Shown here piece by piece: positions 50,365 to 58,526 of a DNA stretch of 64,000 nucleotides. The stretch's first letter is position 1, and each line of letters opens with the position of its first letter. Origin of the DNA: an uncultured Lachnospiraceae bacterium (GTDB taxonomy: Bacteria > Bacillota > Clostridia > Lachnospirales > Lachnospiraceae); the NCBI GenBank assembly GCA_900316075.1, contig ONBT01000005.1:18759-82758 (forward strand). Direction: 5' to 3'. The position numbers and the translations under genes were made by a program. The notes under the pieces are model-generated. The model was not told where the DNA came from. It did no database searches and was given only the letters and a program-made list of their open reading frames with translations.

Positions 50365-52137
50365 TTACATCCGCTCCGGAGCTTCAAATCCGAGGAGGTC
50401 GATGGACTTTTCCAGCACCCGCCGGGTCAGAATGACATCAGCGATATAGCCTTTCTTCTTCTCTTCATCCGGGCAGGAAAGAATCTTCGTGTCGTGGTAA
50501 AAGTGGTTGAAGTCGTTGCAGAGGGCGTAGATATAGGCGCAGAGAATATTGGGGGAAAGGTTCTCATAGGCGGACTTGACCTCCGACTGGAAGAGGCAGA
50601 GCCGCTCAGCCAGTGCCTTATCGGAAGCCCCGGAGGGAGTGGCAGGCATTACATTAGCAATATCTCCCCCTGCCTCTGCAAACTTCCGCAGGATGGACTT
50701 GGTCCGGACAATCGTATAGAGAATGTAGGGACCAGTATCGCCTTCGGAGGAGATGAACTTGTTCATGTCGAAGATATAGTCCTTCGAGGGCTGATTCTTG
50801 AGGTCTCCGTATTTAAGAGCCGCAAGGGAGACCGTCTTTGCTATATCATGGGCCTCTGCCTCATCCATATCCGGAGAAGATTCCCGGATTTTCTCAAACA
50901 TGGCGTCCTCGATGTCGGAGATCAGGTACTCGAGGCGCATGACCCCGCCGTCCCGGGTCTTTAAGGGCTTTCCGCCCTCCCCGTTCACGGTGCCGAAGCC
51001 CAGAAAGGTGAGCTTCTTGTTTTCGGGTACAATGCCGGTCTTCTTTGCGCAGCGGAAGCACTGGATGAAGTGGAGCTCCTGGCGGGAGTCGACGACATAG
51101 AGAACCTCGTCGGGATCATAGTCCTTCATCCGCCAAATGAGCGTCGCCAGGTCCGTCGTATCGTAGAGGGCCGCCCCGTCGGACTTTAAGATCATGCAGG
51201 GAGGAATGGTCTTTTTGTCCCCTTCCTCTTCCACGTCGACGACCAGGGCCCCATTGCTTTCATGGGCGAAGCCCTTCGCCTTCATATCCTCTACCATGCC
51301 CGGAATATAGGGCTCGGCGTCCGACTCCCCCTTCCAGAGATCGAAGGAAACATTGAGGCGGGCGTAGTTTTTCTTCAGGTCGGAAACGGAAATCTCCATA
51401 ATCTGCCGCTGTAGCTCCCGGTAGCCCCTCCGGCCTTCCTGCATCTCCTTGGTCGCGGCCAGTGCCTTCTCGTGGAAGGTCTCGTCCTCCTTGGACTTGG
51501 CTGAAGCTGCCGGATAGATGTCCTCCAGCTCCGAAATCGTGAAGGGAGCTTCTGCCGGATACTCTCCGGTGAAGGAGTCGTCAAAGTAGGGAAGGTCGGG
51601 CTTGCGCTCTTTGAGTTCCGTGATGATGAGGCCCATCTGCAGGCCGAAATCCCCAAGGTGAACGTCCGCCGTCACCTCGTCCCCTTCAAAGCGGGCCAGG
51701 CGCTTTACGGCTTCCCCGATGACGGCGCTGCGGAGATGACCGACATGCAGGGGCTTTGCCACATTGGGTCCGCCATAGTCCATGAAGAGTTTCTCCGGAT
51801 GTCCGGTCTTCTCAGCTCCCAGCCGATCGGTATCCCCATACATGCCGCTGAGGTACTTTCTTATGAATTCCGGAGAGGCCTTCATATTGAGGAAGCCGGG
51901 CTTTGCCGCAGATACCTCTTCGAAGGTATCCGAAGAGGAAAGCTTTTCCGCCACAGTTTCGGCCACTTCCATGGGGTTCTTGTGAAATATCTTTGCCGAG
52001 GCCAGAGCCCCGTTGCACTGGTACTCGCAGAGCTCGGGCCGGTTGGAAAGGGTCACATCCCCGTATTCCCTGTCAATTCCGGCCGCCTGAAAAGCAGCCC
52101 CGACCTCTTCCGACAAAATACTAAGCAGTTCTTTCAT
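50365..52137 (-). CDS. argS: arginyl-tRNA synthetase
   Basis: 590 residues. N-terminal tRNA-binding Add1 domain (about 1-110), HIGH-type motif GGPNVAKPLHVGHLRSAVIG, catalytic core, and C-terminal DALR anticodon domain (about 470-590: YILYTIVRTKSILRK...ALCNDFNHFYHDTKIL). Class I synthetase for tRNA-Arg. Like many ArgRS it lacks a clear KMSKS lysine pattern (here TRDGGVMRLEYL). Follows queT by 62 bp, with a weak hairpin between. Confidence 0.98.
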   Translation of the reverse strand: MKELLSILSEEVGAAFQAAGIDREYGDVTLSNRPELCEYQCNGALASAKIFHKNPMEVAETVAEKLSSSDTFEEVSAAKPGFLNMKASPEFIRKYLSGMYGDTDRLGAEKTGHPEKLFMDYGGPNVAKPLHVGHLRSAVIGEAVKRLARFEGDEVTADVHLGDFGLQMGLIITELKERKPDLPYFDDSFTGEYPAEAPFTISELEDIYPAASAKSKEDETFHEKALAATKEMQEGRRGYRELQRQIMEISVSDLKKNYARLNVSFDLWKGESDAEPYIPGMVEDMKAKGFAHESNGALVVDVEEEGDKKTIPPCMILKSDGAALYDTTDLATLIWRMKDYDPDEVLYVVDSRQELHFIQCFRCAKKTGIVPENKKLTFLGFGTVNGEGGKPLKTRDGGVMRLEYLISDIEDAMFEKIRESSPDMDEAEAHDIAKTVSLAALKYGDLKNQPSKDYIFDMNKFISSEGDTGPYILYTIVRTKSILRKFAEAGGDIANVMPATPSGASDKALAERLCLFQSEVKSAYENLSPNILCAYIYALCNDFNHFYHDTKILSCPDEEKKKGYIADVILTRRVLEKSIDLLGFEAPERM

Positions 52138-52150
52138 GAAACCCGCTTTC

Positions 52151-52180
52151 TAAAACAGGATGGCGCCGATGAAAGCGCCA
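52151..52180 (-). terminator. weak intrinsic terminator after queT
   Basis: TGGCGC / GCGCCA hairpin (52161-52180) followed on minus by TCCTGTTTTA. May allow read-through into argS. Confidence 0.4.
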
Positions 52181-52199
52181 GCCCGCAACATTCTTTACA

Positions 52200-52736
52200 T
52201 CAGGCAGCCTTCGTGGTATTCTCCGGCATTTTCTCTACAGAAGCCGGAAAGATCACATAGCGGTTCTTCCACAGGGCCTTTTTCAGAAGCAGCCCCAGAA
52301 TAATGCAGCAGACGGCCTCCCCGATACCGACCGTGACCACCATGAACCACCAGGCATCCGTGGCCCCGTAAGCAAAACGGAGCACGAAGGGTACAATGAC
52401 CATATTCGAGATGACCGGCGGCAGGGTGCAGACAAACTTTGTGTTCTTCAGAAGCCGGGTACCGACAGCTCCGATGAGAGTGGCGATGCTCCCGAAGATG
52501 ATGTCCCAGATGACTCCGCCCGCAATGATATTCGAAATCAGGCAGCCGACGAAGAGACCGGGAATGGCAGCCGGGGTGAATATCGGAAGGATCGTCAGGG
52601 CTTCCGAGATCCGGAACTGGATGACGCCGCTTGAAAGTCCGAAGAGGGAGGATACCCAGGTCAGGACAACATAAAGGGCCGCAATAATAGCGCCTTCCGC
52701 TATATAGCGGGCGCCGGACATCTTTTTCGTGTTCAT
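52200..52736 (-). CDS. queT: QueT-family transporter (queuosine precursor, ECF substrate-binding subunit)
   Basis: 178 residues, six hydrophobic segments. Pattern ALYVVLTWVSSLFGLSSGVIQFRISEALTILPIFTPAAIPGLFVGCLISN is characteristic of QueT, the S-component that imports queuine/preQ1 through an ECF energising module. No queuosine synthesis genes or ECF ATPases are in the window. SD AAGGAG is good. It is preceded by a ~200-nt structured leader that may be a preQ1-type riboswitch. Confidence 0.9.
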   Translation of the reverse strand: MNTKKMSGARYIAEGAIIAALYVVLTWVSSLFGLSSGVIQFRISEALTILPIFTPAAIPGLFVGCLISNIIAGGVIWDIIFGSIATLIGAVGTRLLKNTKFVCTLPPVISNMVIVPFVLRFAYGATDAWWFMVVTVGIGEAVCCIILGLLLKKALWKNRYVIFPASVEKMPENTTKAA

Positions 52737-52940
52737 TTTTCTTTTCTCCTTAGTTTTGATTTGAACAGACGGATGAGTCTCCTTATACTCAGCCTTCCCT
52801 TATAGACAAATATCTACCGGAATTTTTCCGCCTGTCCGGCGAGGATGGTTACGAACTCGCCTTGGTTCACATGTGTCTCTATGCAAAAGCGGTTTGGGTC
52901 ACACCGCTCTCACCCGAAATCAATTCGACAGGCTGCATAC
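52737..52940 (-). promoter_or_regulatory. structured leader RNA of queT (candidate preQ1-class riboswitch)
   Basis: Minus RNA: closing stem GCCTGTC (52927-52933) / GACAGGC (52830-52836). Inside it is an H-type pseudoknot: GGGT (52912-52915 on minus as GGGT) with ACCC (52896-52899), interleaved with GCGGT (52903-52907) and ACCGC (52889-52893). A GGCGAG / CTCGCC hairpin follows (52856-52861 / 52838-52843). CCGGA near the 3' closing arm can instead pair with TCCGG at about 52816-52822, a possible switch. It does not match the preQ1-I consensus. Confidence 0.5.
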
Positions 52941-52975
52941 CTCACGCATTTCCTGTCATCTCTTAAACATCAGAA

Positions 52976-54307
52976 TTACAAATTATTCTCAACCACCTTG
53001 ACCATGCGGTCGACATACTCTCGGCAGAGGTCGTCGGTCTCCGCTTCCACCATTACCCGGACGACAGGCTCCGTGCCCGATGCCCGAAGGAGGATGCGGC
53101 CGGACTCTCCGAGTTCTCCGGTAATCTTCTCCTTTTCAGCAAGAACTTCAGCATTATTTAACACCTTGTCCTTGTCTGTGACCTTCACATTCTGAAGTAA
53201 CTGCGGGTACTTCCGCATCCCGGAAGCAAGTTCGGAAAGAGACTTCTTTTCCTCGAGAATTACCTCCATCAGCATGATGGCGGTCAGAATCCCGTCTCCG
53301 GTGGTCGCATGCTTACTGAAAATGATATGGCCGGACTGCTCGCCGCCCAGGACGTAGCCCTTCTCAACCATGTCTTCATTGACGTACTTGTCCCCGACCG
53401 TCGTCACGTCATACTCGATGTCGTTTCGTTCCAGGGCCTTGAAGAGACCCATATTCGACATGATCGTGACCACGACATGGTTGCCGGAAAGACGGCCTGT
53501 CTTCTTCAGATACCGGCCGCAGATATAGATGATGAAATCTCCGTCCACGACTTCGCCGTTCTCATCGACGGCAATGCAGCGGTCCGCGTCCCCGTCGAAG
53601 GCGAAGCCGCAGTCCAGTTCCTTTTCCTTCACCAGGGCCTGCAGGGCCTCGATGTGGGTAGAGCCCACGCCATTATTGATATTGAGGCCGTTGGGGTCGT
53701 TGCCGATGACGTAAGTCTTGGCCCCGAGGGCATCGAAGACGCTCTTTGCGATATTGAAGGTCGAGCCATTGGCGCAGTCGAGACCTATGCGCTTGCCCTT
53801 ATAAGACCGGGTCGCAAGGGAGATGAGGTAGCCGATGTAGCGGTTCCGCCCGATGGCGTAGTCCGTGGCAACGCCGATATTCTCCCCTGTCGGGAAGGGG
53901 AGTTCCTCCATCTTTCCGTCGATATAGTCCTCAATGCCGGAAAGAACATCGTCCTTCATCTTGTGCCCGTTCCCGTCCACCAGCTTGATGCCGTTGTCGT
54001 AGTAGGGATTGTGGGAGGCCGAAATCATGACCCCGCAGTCGAAGTCCTCAGTCCGGACCACATAGGCCACGGAAGGAGTCGTCGTGACGTGAAGGAGGTA
54101 GGCATCGGAACCGGATGCGATGATGCCGGCCACGATGGCGTATTCAAACATATAGGAGGACCGCCGGGTATCCTTGCCAATTACGATCCGTCCCTTGTGG
54201 TCGCGATTATAATACCAGCCGATGTAGCGGCCGATCTTGTAGGCGTGGTCTGCGGTCAGGACCTGACCGGCCTGCCCCCGGAAACCGTCTGTACCGAAGT
54301 ATTTCAT
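52976..54307 (-). CDS. glmM: phosphoglucosamine mutase
   Basis: 443 residues. Catalytic serine loop VMISASHNPYYDNGIK, metal-binding DGDADR, substrate loop GGEQSGHI, phosphate-binding RASGTEPVVRVMVEA. Converts glucosamine-6-P to glucosamine-1-P for cell-wall UDP-GlcNAc. No cdaA-ybbR neighbours as in Bacillus. Repeat copy R11 sits directly before its start, where SD is only GAGAG. Confidence 0.98.
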   Translation of the reverse strand: MKYFGTDGFRGQAGQVLTADHAYKIGRYIGWYYNRDHKGRIVIGKDTRRSSYMFEYAIVAGIIASGSDAYLLHVTTTPSVAYVVRTEDFDCGVMISASHNPYYDNGIKLVDGNGHKMKDDVLSGIEDYIDGKMEELPFPTGENIGVATDYAIGRNRYIGYLISLATRSYKGKRIGLDCANGSTFNIAKSVFDALGAKTYVIGNDPNGLNINNGVGSTHIEALQALVKEKELDCGFAFDGDADRCIAVDENGEVVDGDFIIYICGRYLKKTGRLSGNHVVVTIMSNMGLFKALERNDIEYDVTTVGDKYVNEDMVEKGYVLGGEQSGHIIFSKHATTGDGILTAIMLMEVILEEKKSLSELASGMRKYPQLLQNVKVTDKDKVLNNAEVLAEKEKITGELGESGRILLRASGTEPVVRVMVEAETDDLCREYVDRMVKVVENNL

Positions 54308-54320
54308 TATTTTCTCTCTT

Positions 54321-54358
54321 TATGAATAATGTAAAACAACTATTTTGGAAGCAGTTTT
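54321..54358 (-). repeat. dispersed intergenic repeat, copy R11
   Basis: Minus-oriented: CTGCTTCCAAAATAG, then TTGTTTTACATT and ATTCATAA leading into glmM. Confidence 0.6.
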
Positions 54359-54370
54359 CCTGTGTCTGCC

Positions 54371-55303
54371 CTACTGGGGCTTCTTTGCCGGAGTCGGACC
54401 GGAAGCCGCTGACGCTGCTGCTGCCTTGGCCTGGGCGGCCTTCTGCAGCTTCACTTCTTCCACGATCCTGTTCTTCAGGTCGTAGCACTTGTCTTTGACT
54501 CTTGGATTCGTGGAATTGGTAAGGAGCCTGGAAACCAGTCGGCTGGCCGAAGCGTAGTCCTTCAGCTCCATGGCCATATTGGCCAGCATGAACTCGAGGG
54601 TTCCCCCGTCGATACCGCAGTAAGGACCCGATTCCTGGGAGGCTGCCTTCGTGAAGCCCTCATAGGCCTGCTTGTAGAAGCCCTCATACTCTTCCTTCAG
54701 CTGGGCCTTCTTTTTCTTCTCTTCCGGCTTTTCATCCGAAAGGGTCTCAATCTGTCCCCGGAGGAGCCAGGCAATCTTCAGGCAGATATAGGACTTCTCG
54801 GAGAGCTTGGCCCGCTTGGCCATGGCGCAGACCAGGGCCAGCTTGAAGCGGTCGATGGCCTCGTCATAGGAATACTTGGTCTTGTGGGCGTCCGGTACGT
54901 GCTTGAACTTCATGCCCACGGCCTCCTTGATCCACTTGATCTGGGTCGAGGAGACATGGATGAATTCCTTGTTCAGGGCCGAATAACCGCAGTAGGGACA
55001 GGAAGCCACGTCATACTTGACCGTGTCGATGCCGTCGAAGCGGGGCCGAAGGTCATCGTCCGGCTCCTGCCGCTTGGCCTTTCCGGTCTTCACGGTCAGG
55101 GTATGAAATTTGCGGTCGCAGACCGGACACTGGACCTGCTTTTCCAGCACGAAGTCCTCTTCCGCCAGGGGCTTTTCCTCCGCCTTCTGGGGAGTCGCCG
55201 CCTGTTTTTTGGGAGAAGACGGGTCCTGGGTGATGTCCAGATTGCCGTCGGACTTGATACCGAATTTTTCGAGACCGGCAAGTAAATTCATGTTTGCCTC
55301 CAT
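54371..55303 (-). CDS. DUF2225 family zinc-ribbon/TPR protein
   Basis: 310 residues. Zinc ribbon made by CPVC (about 59-62) and CPYCGYSALNKEF (about 102-114), followed by TPR-like helices (about 145-290: SYDEAIDRFKLALVCAMAKRAKLSEKSYICLKIAWLLRGQ; GFYKQAYEGFTKAA). N-terminus is a Pro/Lys/Glu linker and the C-terminus an Ala/Lys/Pro tail. DUF2225 proteins are common in Clostridia; role unknown. ATG 55303 or 55291 could start. Between glmM (63 bp) and glnS (76 bp). Confidence 0.85.
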   Translation of the reverse strand: MEANMNLLAGLEKFGIKSDGNLDITQDPSSPKKQAATPQKAEEKPLAEEDFVLEKQVQCPVCDRKFHTLTVKTGKAKRQEPDDDLRPRFDGIDTVKYDVASCPYCGYSALNKEFIHVSSTQIKWIKEAVGMKFKHVPDAHKTKYSYDEAIDRFKLALVCAMAKRAKLSEKSYICLKIAWLLRGQIETLSDEKPEEKKKKAQLKEEYEGFYKQAYEGFTKAASQESGPYCGIDGGTLEFMLANMAMELKDYASASRLVSRLLTNSTNPRVKDKCYDLKNRIVEEVKLQKAAQAKAAAASAASGPTPAKKPQ

Positions 55304-55379
55304 CTGACCGCTTTCGACGCGGACTCTGCTTCCTGCCTGCGCAGAAAAACAGAATATTATATATGCAGTGCAGTACTAA

Positions 55380-57077
55380 TCAACCCTGAGCCGGGAGCTT
55401 ATAGGAGCTCTTCAAGGACACAATGCGGTTGAAGACCGGAGCCCCGGGAGCCGAGTCTTTTGAGTCAACAACGAAGAATCCGTTCCGGACGAACTGGAAG
55501 CGGTCATAGACTTTCGCGTCTTTCAGACAAGGCTCCACGTAAGCGTTCATCACGGTCATGGAATTCGGGTTCAGGTTCAGTTCCCCGTTCTCGTCATAGA
55601 CGCCTTTTTCCTCGTCCACGATGTTCTCATAGAGGCGGGCCTTGACGGGCATGGCCGTTTTTGCATCCACCCAGTGAATCGTCCCCTTGACCTTGCGCCC
55701 GTCCGGGGAGTCGCCTCCCCTCGTGGCCGGATCATAGGTGCAGTGAATGAGCGTCACATTGCCTTTTTCATCCTTCTCGCAGGAAGTGCAGGTCACATAG
55801 TAGGCATTCATGAGGCGGACCTCATTGCCCGGGTAGAGTCTCCGGTACTTGGCCGGAGGCACTTCCATGAAGTCCTCCCGCTCGACATAGAGTTCGCGCG
55901 AGAAGGGGACTTTCCGGGAGCCCAGAGCAGGATTTTCTACATTATTCTGAACCTCGAGTTCCTCGGTCTGTCCCTCGAGGTAGTTGTCGATCACGAGTTT
56001 CACAGGATCGAGGACCGCGAATATACGGGGCGCCTGAACTTTCAGGTCCTCCCGGATGCAGTACTCGAGCATGGCATAGTCACTTACAGCGTTTGACTTC
56101 GAGATGCCGGAGAGCTCGACGAATTTGCGGATGGACTCCGGAGTGAAGCCCCGGCGGCGAAGGCCGGCTATAGAGACGATTCTGGGATCATCCCAGCCGT
56201 CCACAATGCCGTTTTCCACCAGCTTCTTGATGTAGCGCTTGCCCGTGACGATGTTCTTGAGGTACATCTTTGCGAACTCAATCTGCCTCGGCGGATTTTC
56301 CCAGTCCGTATTGTTTACGACCCAATCGTAGAGGGGCCGGTGGTCCTCAAACTCCAGGGTGCAGAGGGAGTGGGTGATGCCTTCGATGGCGTCCTCCAGC
56401 GGGTGGGCGAAGTCGTACATGGGATAGATGCACCACTTGTCCCCGGTCCGGGCGTGGGGAATGTGGGCGACCCGGTAGAGAATGGGGTCCCGCATGTTGA
56501 TATTGGGGGAAGCCATGTCGATCTTTGCCCGAAGGACCATCTCCCCGTCCGCATACTTCCCGGCCTTCATGTCAGAAAAAATCTGCAGGGATTCATCTAT
56601 GGGCCTCTCCCGGTTGGGATCGTTCGTGCCGGGTTCCGTCAGGGTGCCTCTCGTCTCCCGGATCTGGTCCGCTGAAAGGTCGGAGGCATAAGCCAGGCCC
56701 TTCCTAATGAGAAGGACGGCACACTCGTACATCTTGTCGAAGTAGTCGGAAGCATAATAGATTTTGCCGCCAAAGTCGGCCCCCAGCCACTTGACGTCCG
56801 CGACGATGGAGTCCATGAATTCGGACTTCTCCTTCGTAGGGTTCGTATCGTCAAAGCGCATGTGGAAAGTTCCGCCATACTCCTTCGCAATTCCCGAATT
56901 CAGGATGATGGACTTGGCATGGCCCACATGGAGAAAGCCGTTGGGCTCGGGCGGAAAACGGGTGACAACTTCCTTGTAGCGTCCTTCCGCCAGGTCCTTG
57001 TCGATGGCGTCTTCAATGAAATTGCGGCTCTTCTTCTCTGTAACCTCTGTCTTGCTTACGTTTGCTTCTTCAGACAT
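55380..57077 (-). CDS. glnS: glutaminyl-tRNA synthetase
   Basis: 565 residues. HIGH-type PPEPNGFLHVGHAKS, then FDDTNPTKE, GLRRRGFTPESIRKF and two C-terminal beta-barrel anticodon domains (about 340-560). Direct charging of tRNA-Gln, which is not universal in Firmicutes. The loop where KMSKS is expected (normally VMSKRKL before the WDDPR motif) reads VTGKRYIKKLV here. AGGAAACAG-type weak SD. Follows the rhomboid-like gene by 63 bp. Confidence 0.97.
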   Translation of the reverse strand: MSEEANVSKTEVTEKKSRNFIEDAIDKDLAEGRYKEVVTRFPPEPNGFLHVGHAKSIILNSGIAKEYGGTFHMRFDDTNPTKEKSEFMDSIVADVKWLGADFGGKIYYASDYFDKMYECAVLLIRKGLAYASDLSADQIRETRGTLTEPGTNDPNRERPIDESLQIFSDMKAGKYADGEMVLRAKIDMASPNINMRDPILYRVAHIPHARTGDKWCIYPMYDFAHPLEDAIEGITHSLCTLEFEDHRPLYDWVVNNTDWENPPRQIEFAKMYLKNIVTGKRYIKKLVENGIVDGWDDPRIVSIAGLRRRGFTPESIRKFVELSGISKSNAVSDYAMLEYCIREDLKVQAPRIFAVLDPVKLVIDNYLEGQTEELEVQNNVENPALGSRKVPFSRELYVEREDFMEVPPAKYRRLYPGNEVRLMNAYYVTCTSCEKDEKGNVTLIHCTYDPATRGGDSPDGRKVKGTIHWVDAKTAMPVKARLYENIVDEEKGVYDENGELNLNPNSMTVMNAYVEPCLKDAKVYDRFQFVRNGFFVVDSKDSAPGAPVFNRIVSLKSSYKLPAQG

Positions 57078-57140
57078 CTTGTCTGTTTCCTCTTTCTAAC
57101 GGAATTTATATTATTCTAATAAAAAATAATCAAGTCTACC

Positions 57141-58091
57141 TTAGACGATGTGCTTGTGGGTAAACAGATGATCGTTGCAGTACTCGTGGTTTCCCTTGCA
57201 CTTGCTGCAATAGCGGAAGGTGAGCTCCGGATTCGTGATCTCGGTCCGCCCGCAGATTTCGCACTTGTGGACCCTCGGCGCTCCCTGGCCGGAATGGCGG
57301 GCGCTCTGGGCTCCTCCGAAGGGATTGAAGCCTCCGGAGCCGCCGCCCGTATAGGGGTTATCTCCGTAGGCCCGGTCACCCGAATTCCTGCTGCTTCCCT
57401 CGTAGGCCCGCTTCCAGTCGGCCTGCCGCTTCTTCTCCCTGGGGTCGATCCGCCGCCAGTTCCTCGTGGAGAGGAAGAAGATGAAGAAGTTCAGAAGGGA
57501 GGCGACAAGGGCAACCTTTCCGCCCATATCAACCTGGATAAATTCGAAGACCAGAAGGACCGCATAGACAATGGCCATCCACTTCATCTTGATGGGAATG
57601 AAGAAGTAGAGCAGAATTTCCATGTCCGGATAACAGACCGCAAAGGCCAGGAAGATGGACATATTGATGTAGTAGGTCGAGAAGTAGGCCCCGATTCCCA
57701 TGACGGGAACCCCGTGAATGGCGAAGTAGATACCATACAGAAGGAAGGCCCCGATGATCGTGAAGAGAATCCCGCCGAAGATATAGACATTGTAGCGGAA
57801 GGTCCCCATAGTCCGCTCCAGCTGGGTGCCCAGCTGCCAGTAGAAGATCATCATAATGATGGCAAAGATGATATTCTCCCGCGGGGGCATGATGACCCAG
57901 GAGATGAGCCGCCAGATCTGGAAGTTGTGAATGATGAAATAGGGCTCCAGCTGGGCGTATGACAGAATATCCAGACTCGTATAGGAAGCCCCGAAGTAGA
58001 GAATATAGCCGATGATATAGCCGCCGATCAGGTAGTTCGTGAGATGCTTCACGGCAAAGCGGCCCATTTTCCGTTCCATTTTGTCAAGCAT
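57141..58091 (-). CDS. rhomboid/derlin-like membrane protein with C-terminal zinc ribbon
   Basis: 316 residues. Six or so membrane helices (about 15-225) in a rhomboid-like arrangement (QIWRLISWVIMP, FYWQLGTQLERTMGTFRYNVYIFGGILF), then a Gly/Ser/Asn linker and a Cys/His zinc module (CEICGRTEI...CSKCKGNHEYCNDHLFTHKHI). I do not find the rhomboid GxSG serine or the catalytic histidine, so it is probably a non-proteolytic rhomboid relative. Transcribed from a consensus promoter at 58195-58223. ATG 58091 is the first Met; 58079 is an alternative. Confidence 0.75.
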   Translation of the reverse strand: MLDKMERKMGRFAVKHLTNYLIGGYIIGYILYFGASYTSLDILSYAQLEPYFIIHNFQIWRLISWVIMPPRENIIFAIIMMIFYWQLGTQLERTMGTFRYNVYIFGGILFTIIGAFLLYGIYFAIHGVPVMGIGAYFSTYYINMSIFLAFAVCYPDMEILLYFFIPIKMKWMAIVYAVLLVFEFIQVDMGGKVALVASLLNFFIFFLSTRNWRRIDPREKKRQADWKRAYEGSSRNSGDRAYGDNPYTGGGSGGFNPFGGAQSARHSGQGAPRVHKCEICGRTEITNPELTFRYCSKCKGNHEYCNDHLFTHKHIV

Positions 58092-58142
58092 GACATAGCC
58101 TCATATATGCTCAGTAATTGGCGCATTGTCCGTCAAAAAGCA

Positions 58143-58223
58143 GGAAACGCATTCTATAATAATCGTTTCCTCCGGACATAAAACGCGCTTTTACATTATA
58201 GGAATAGTGTTTTTCTTTGTCAA
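58143..58223 (-). promoter_or_regulatory. consensus sigma-A promoter plus dyad in the leader of the rhomboid-like gene
   Basis: TTGACA (58218-58223), 17-bp spacer, TATAAT (58195-58200): a perfect match. Downstream in the leader is a dyad GGAAACG (58143-58149) / CGTTTCC (58164-58170), N14, which could be a repressor site. Confidence 0.75.
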
Positions 58224-58308
58224 CGGAGGAACTTTCCAAAAGGCTGAGGCAAAAGGAGACAGATTTTTACCAATTGTTGCCCCCGCTACAAACCAATTCT
58301 TTTGTTAA

Positions 58309-58337
58309 TTGCTAGAATCGGCCCCGTACCCTATAAT
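58309..58337 (+). promoter_or_regulatory. sigma-A promoter for the activase gene
   Basis: TTGCTA (58309-58314), 17-bp spacer, TATAAT (58332-58337). Leader of about 180 nt with no recognised RNA; ATTATGCATT repeats at about 58470-58500 precede the start codon. The 435-bp gap is a divergent promoter region. Confidence 0.6.
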
Positions 58338-58526
58338 ACGCTACGGCTCAATAGAGTGGTCCATTTTTATATGAAGAAACAGTTTACAAAGATTTTATAA
58401 TTCTCCGTCCGGACCTGTGTTAAGATAAGCGGCGGATTTCTTTTGACGTTTTTTGAAGCATTCTAAAAATTATGCATTAGGAATTATGCATTCTATATTT
58501 TGCATTTTTGAAAGGATCTTATTTTT

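Noticed and set aside
52737..52790. preQ1 class I riboswitch next to the queT SD (CAAAACTAAGGAG resembles its 3' end)
   Set aside because: The upstream hairpin and loop of the class I consensus are not found; only the A-rich tail matches.
58126..58308. 60-codon open frame on plus in the divergent promoter region
   Set aside because: No SD or homology, and it overlaps the consensus promoter of the opposite gene.
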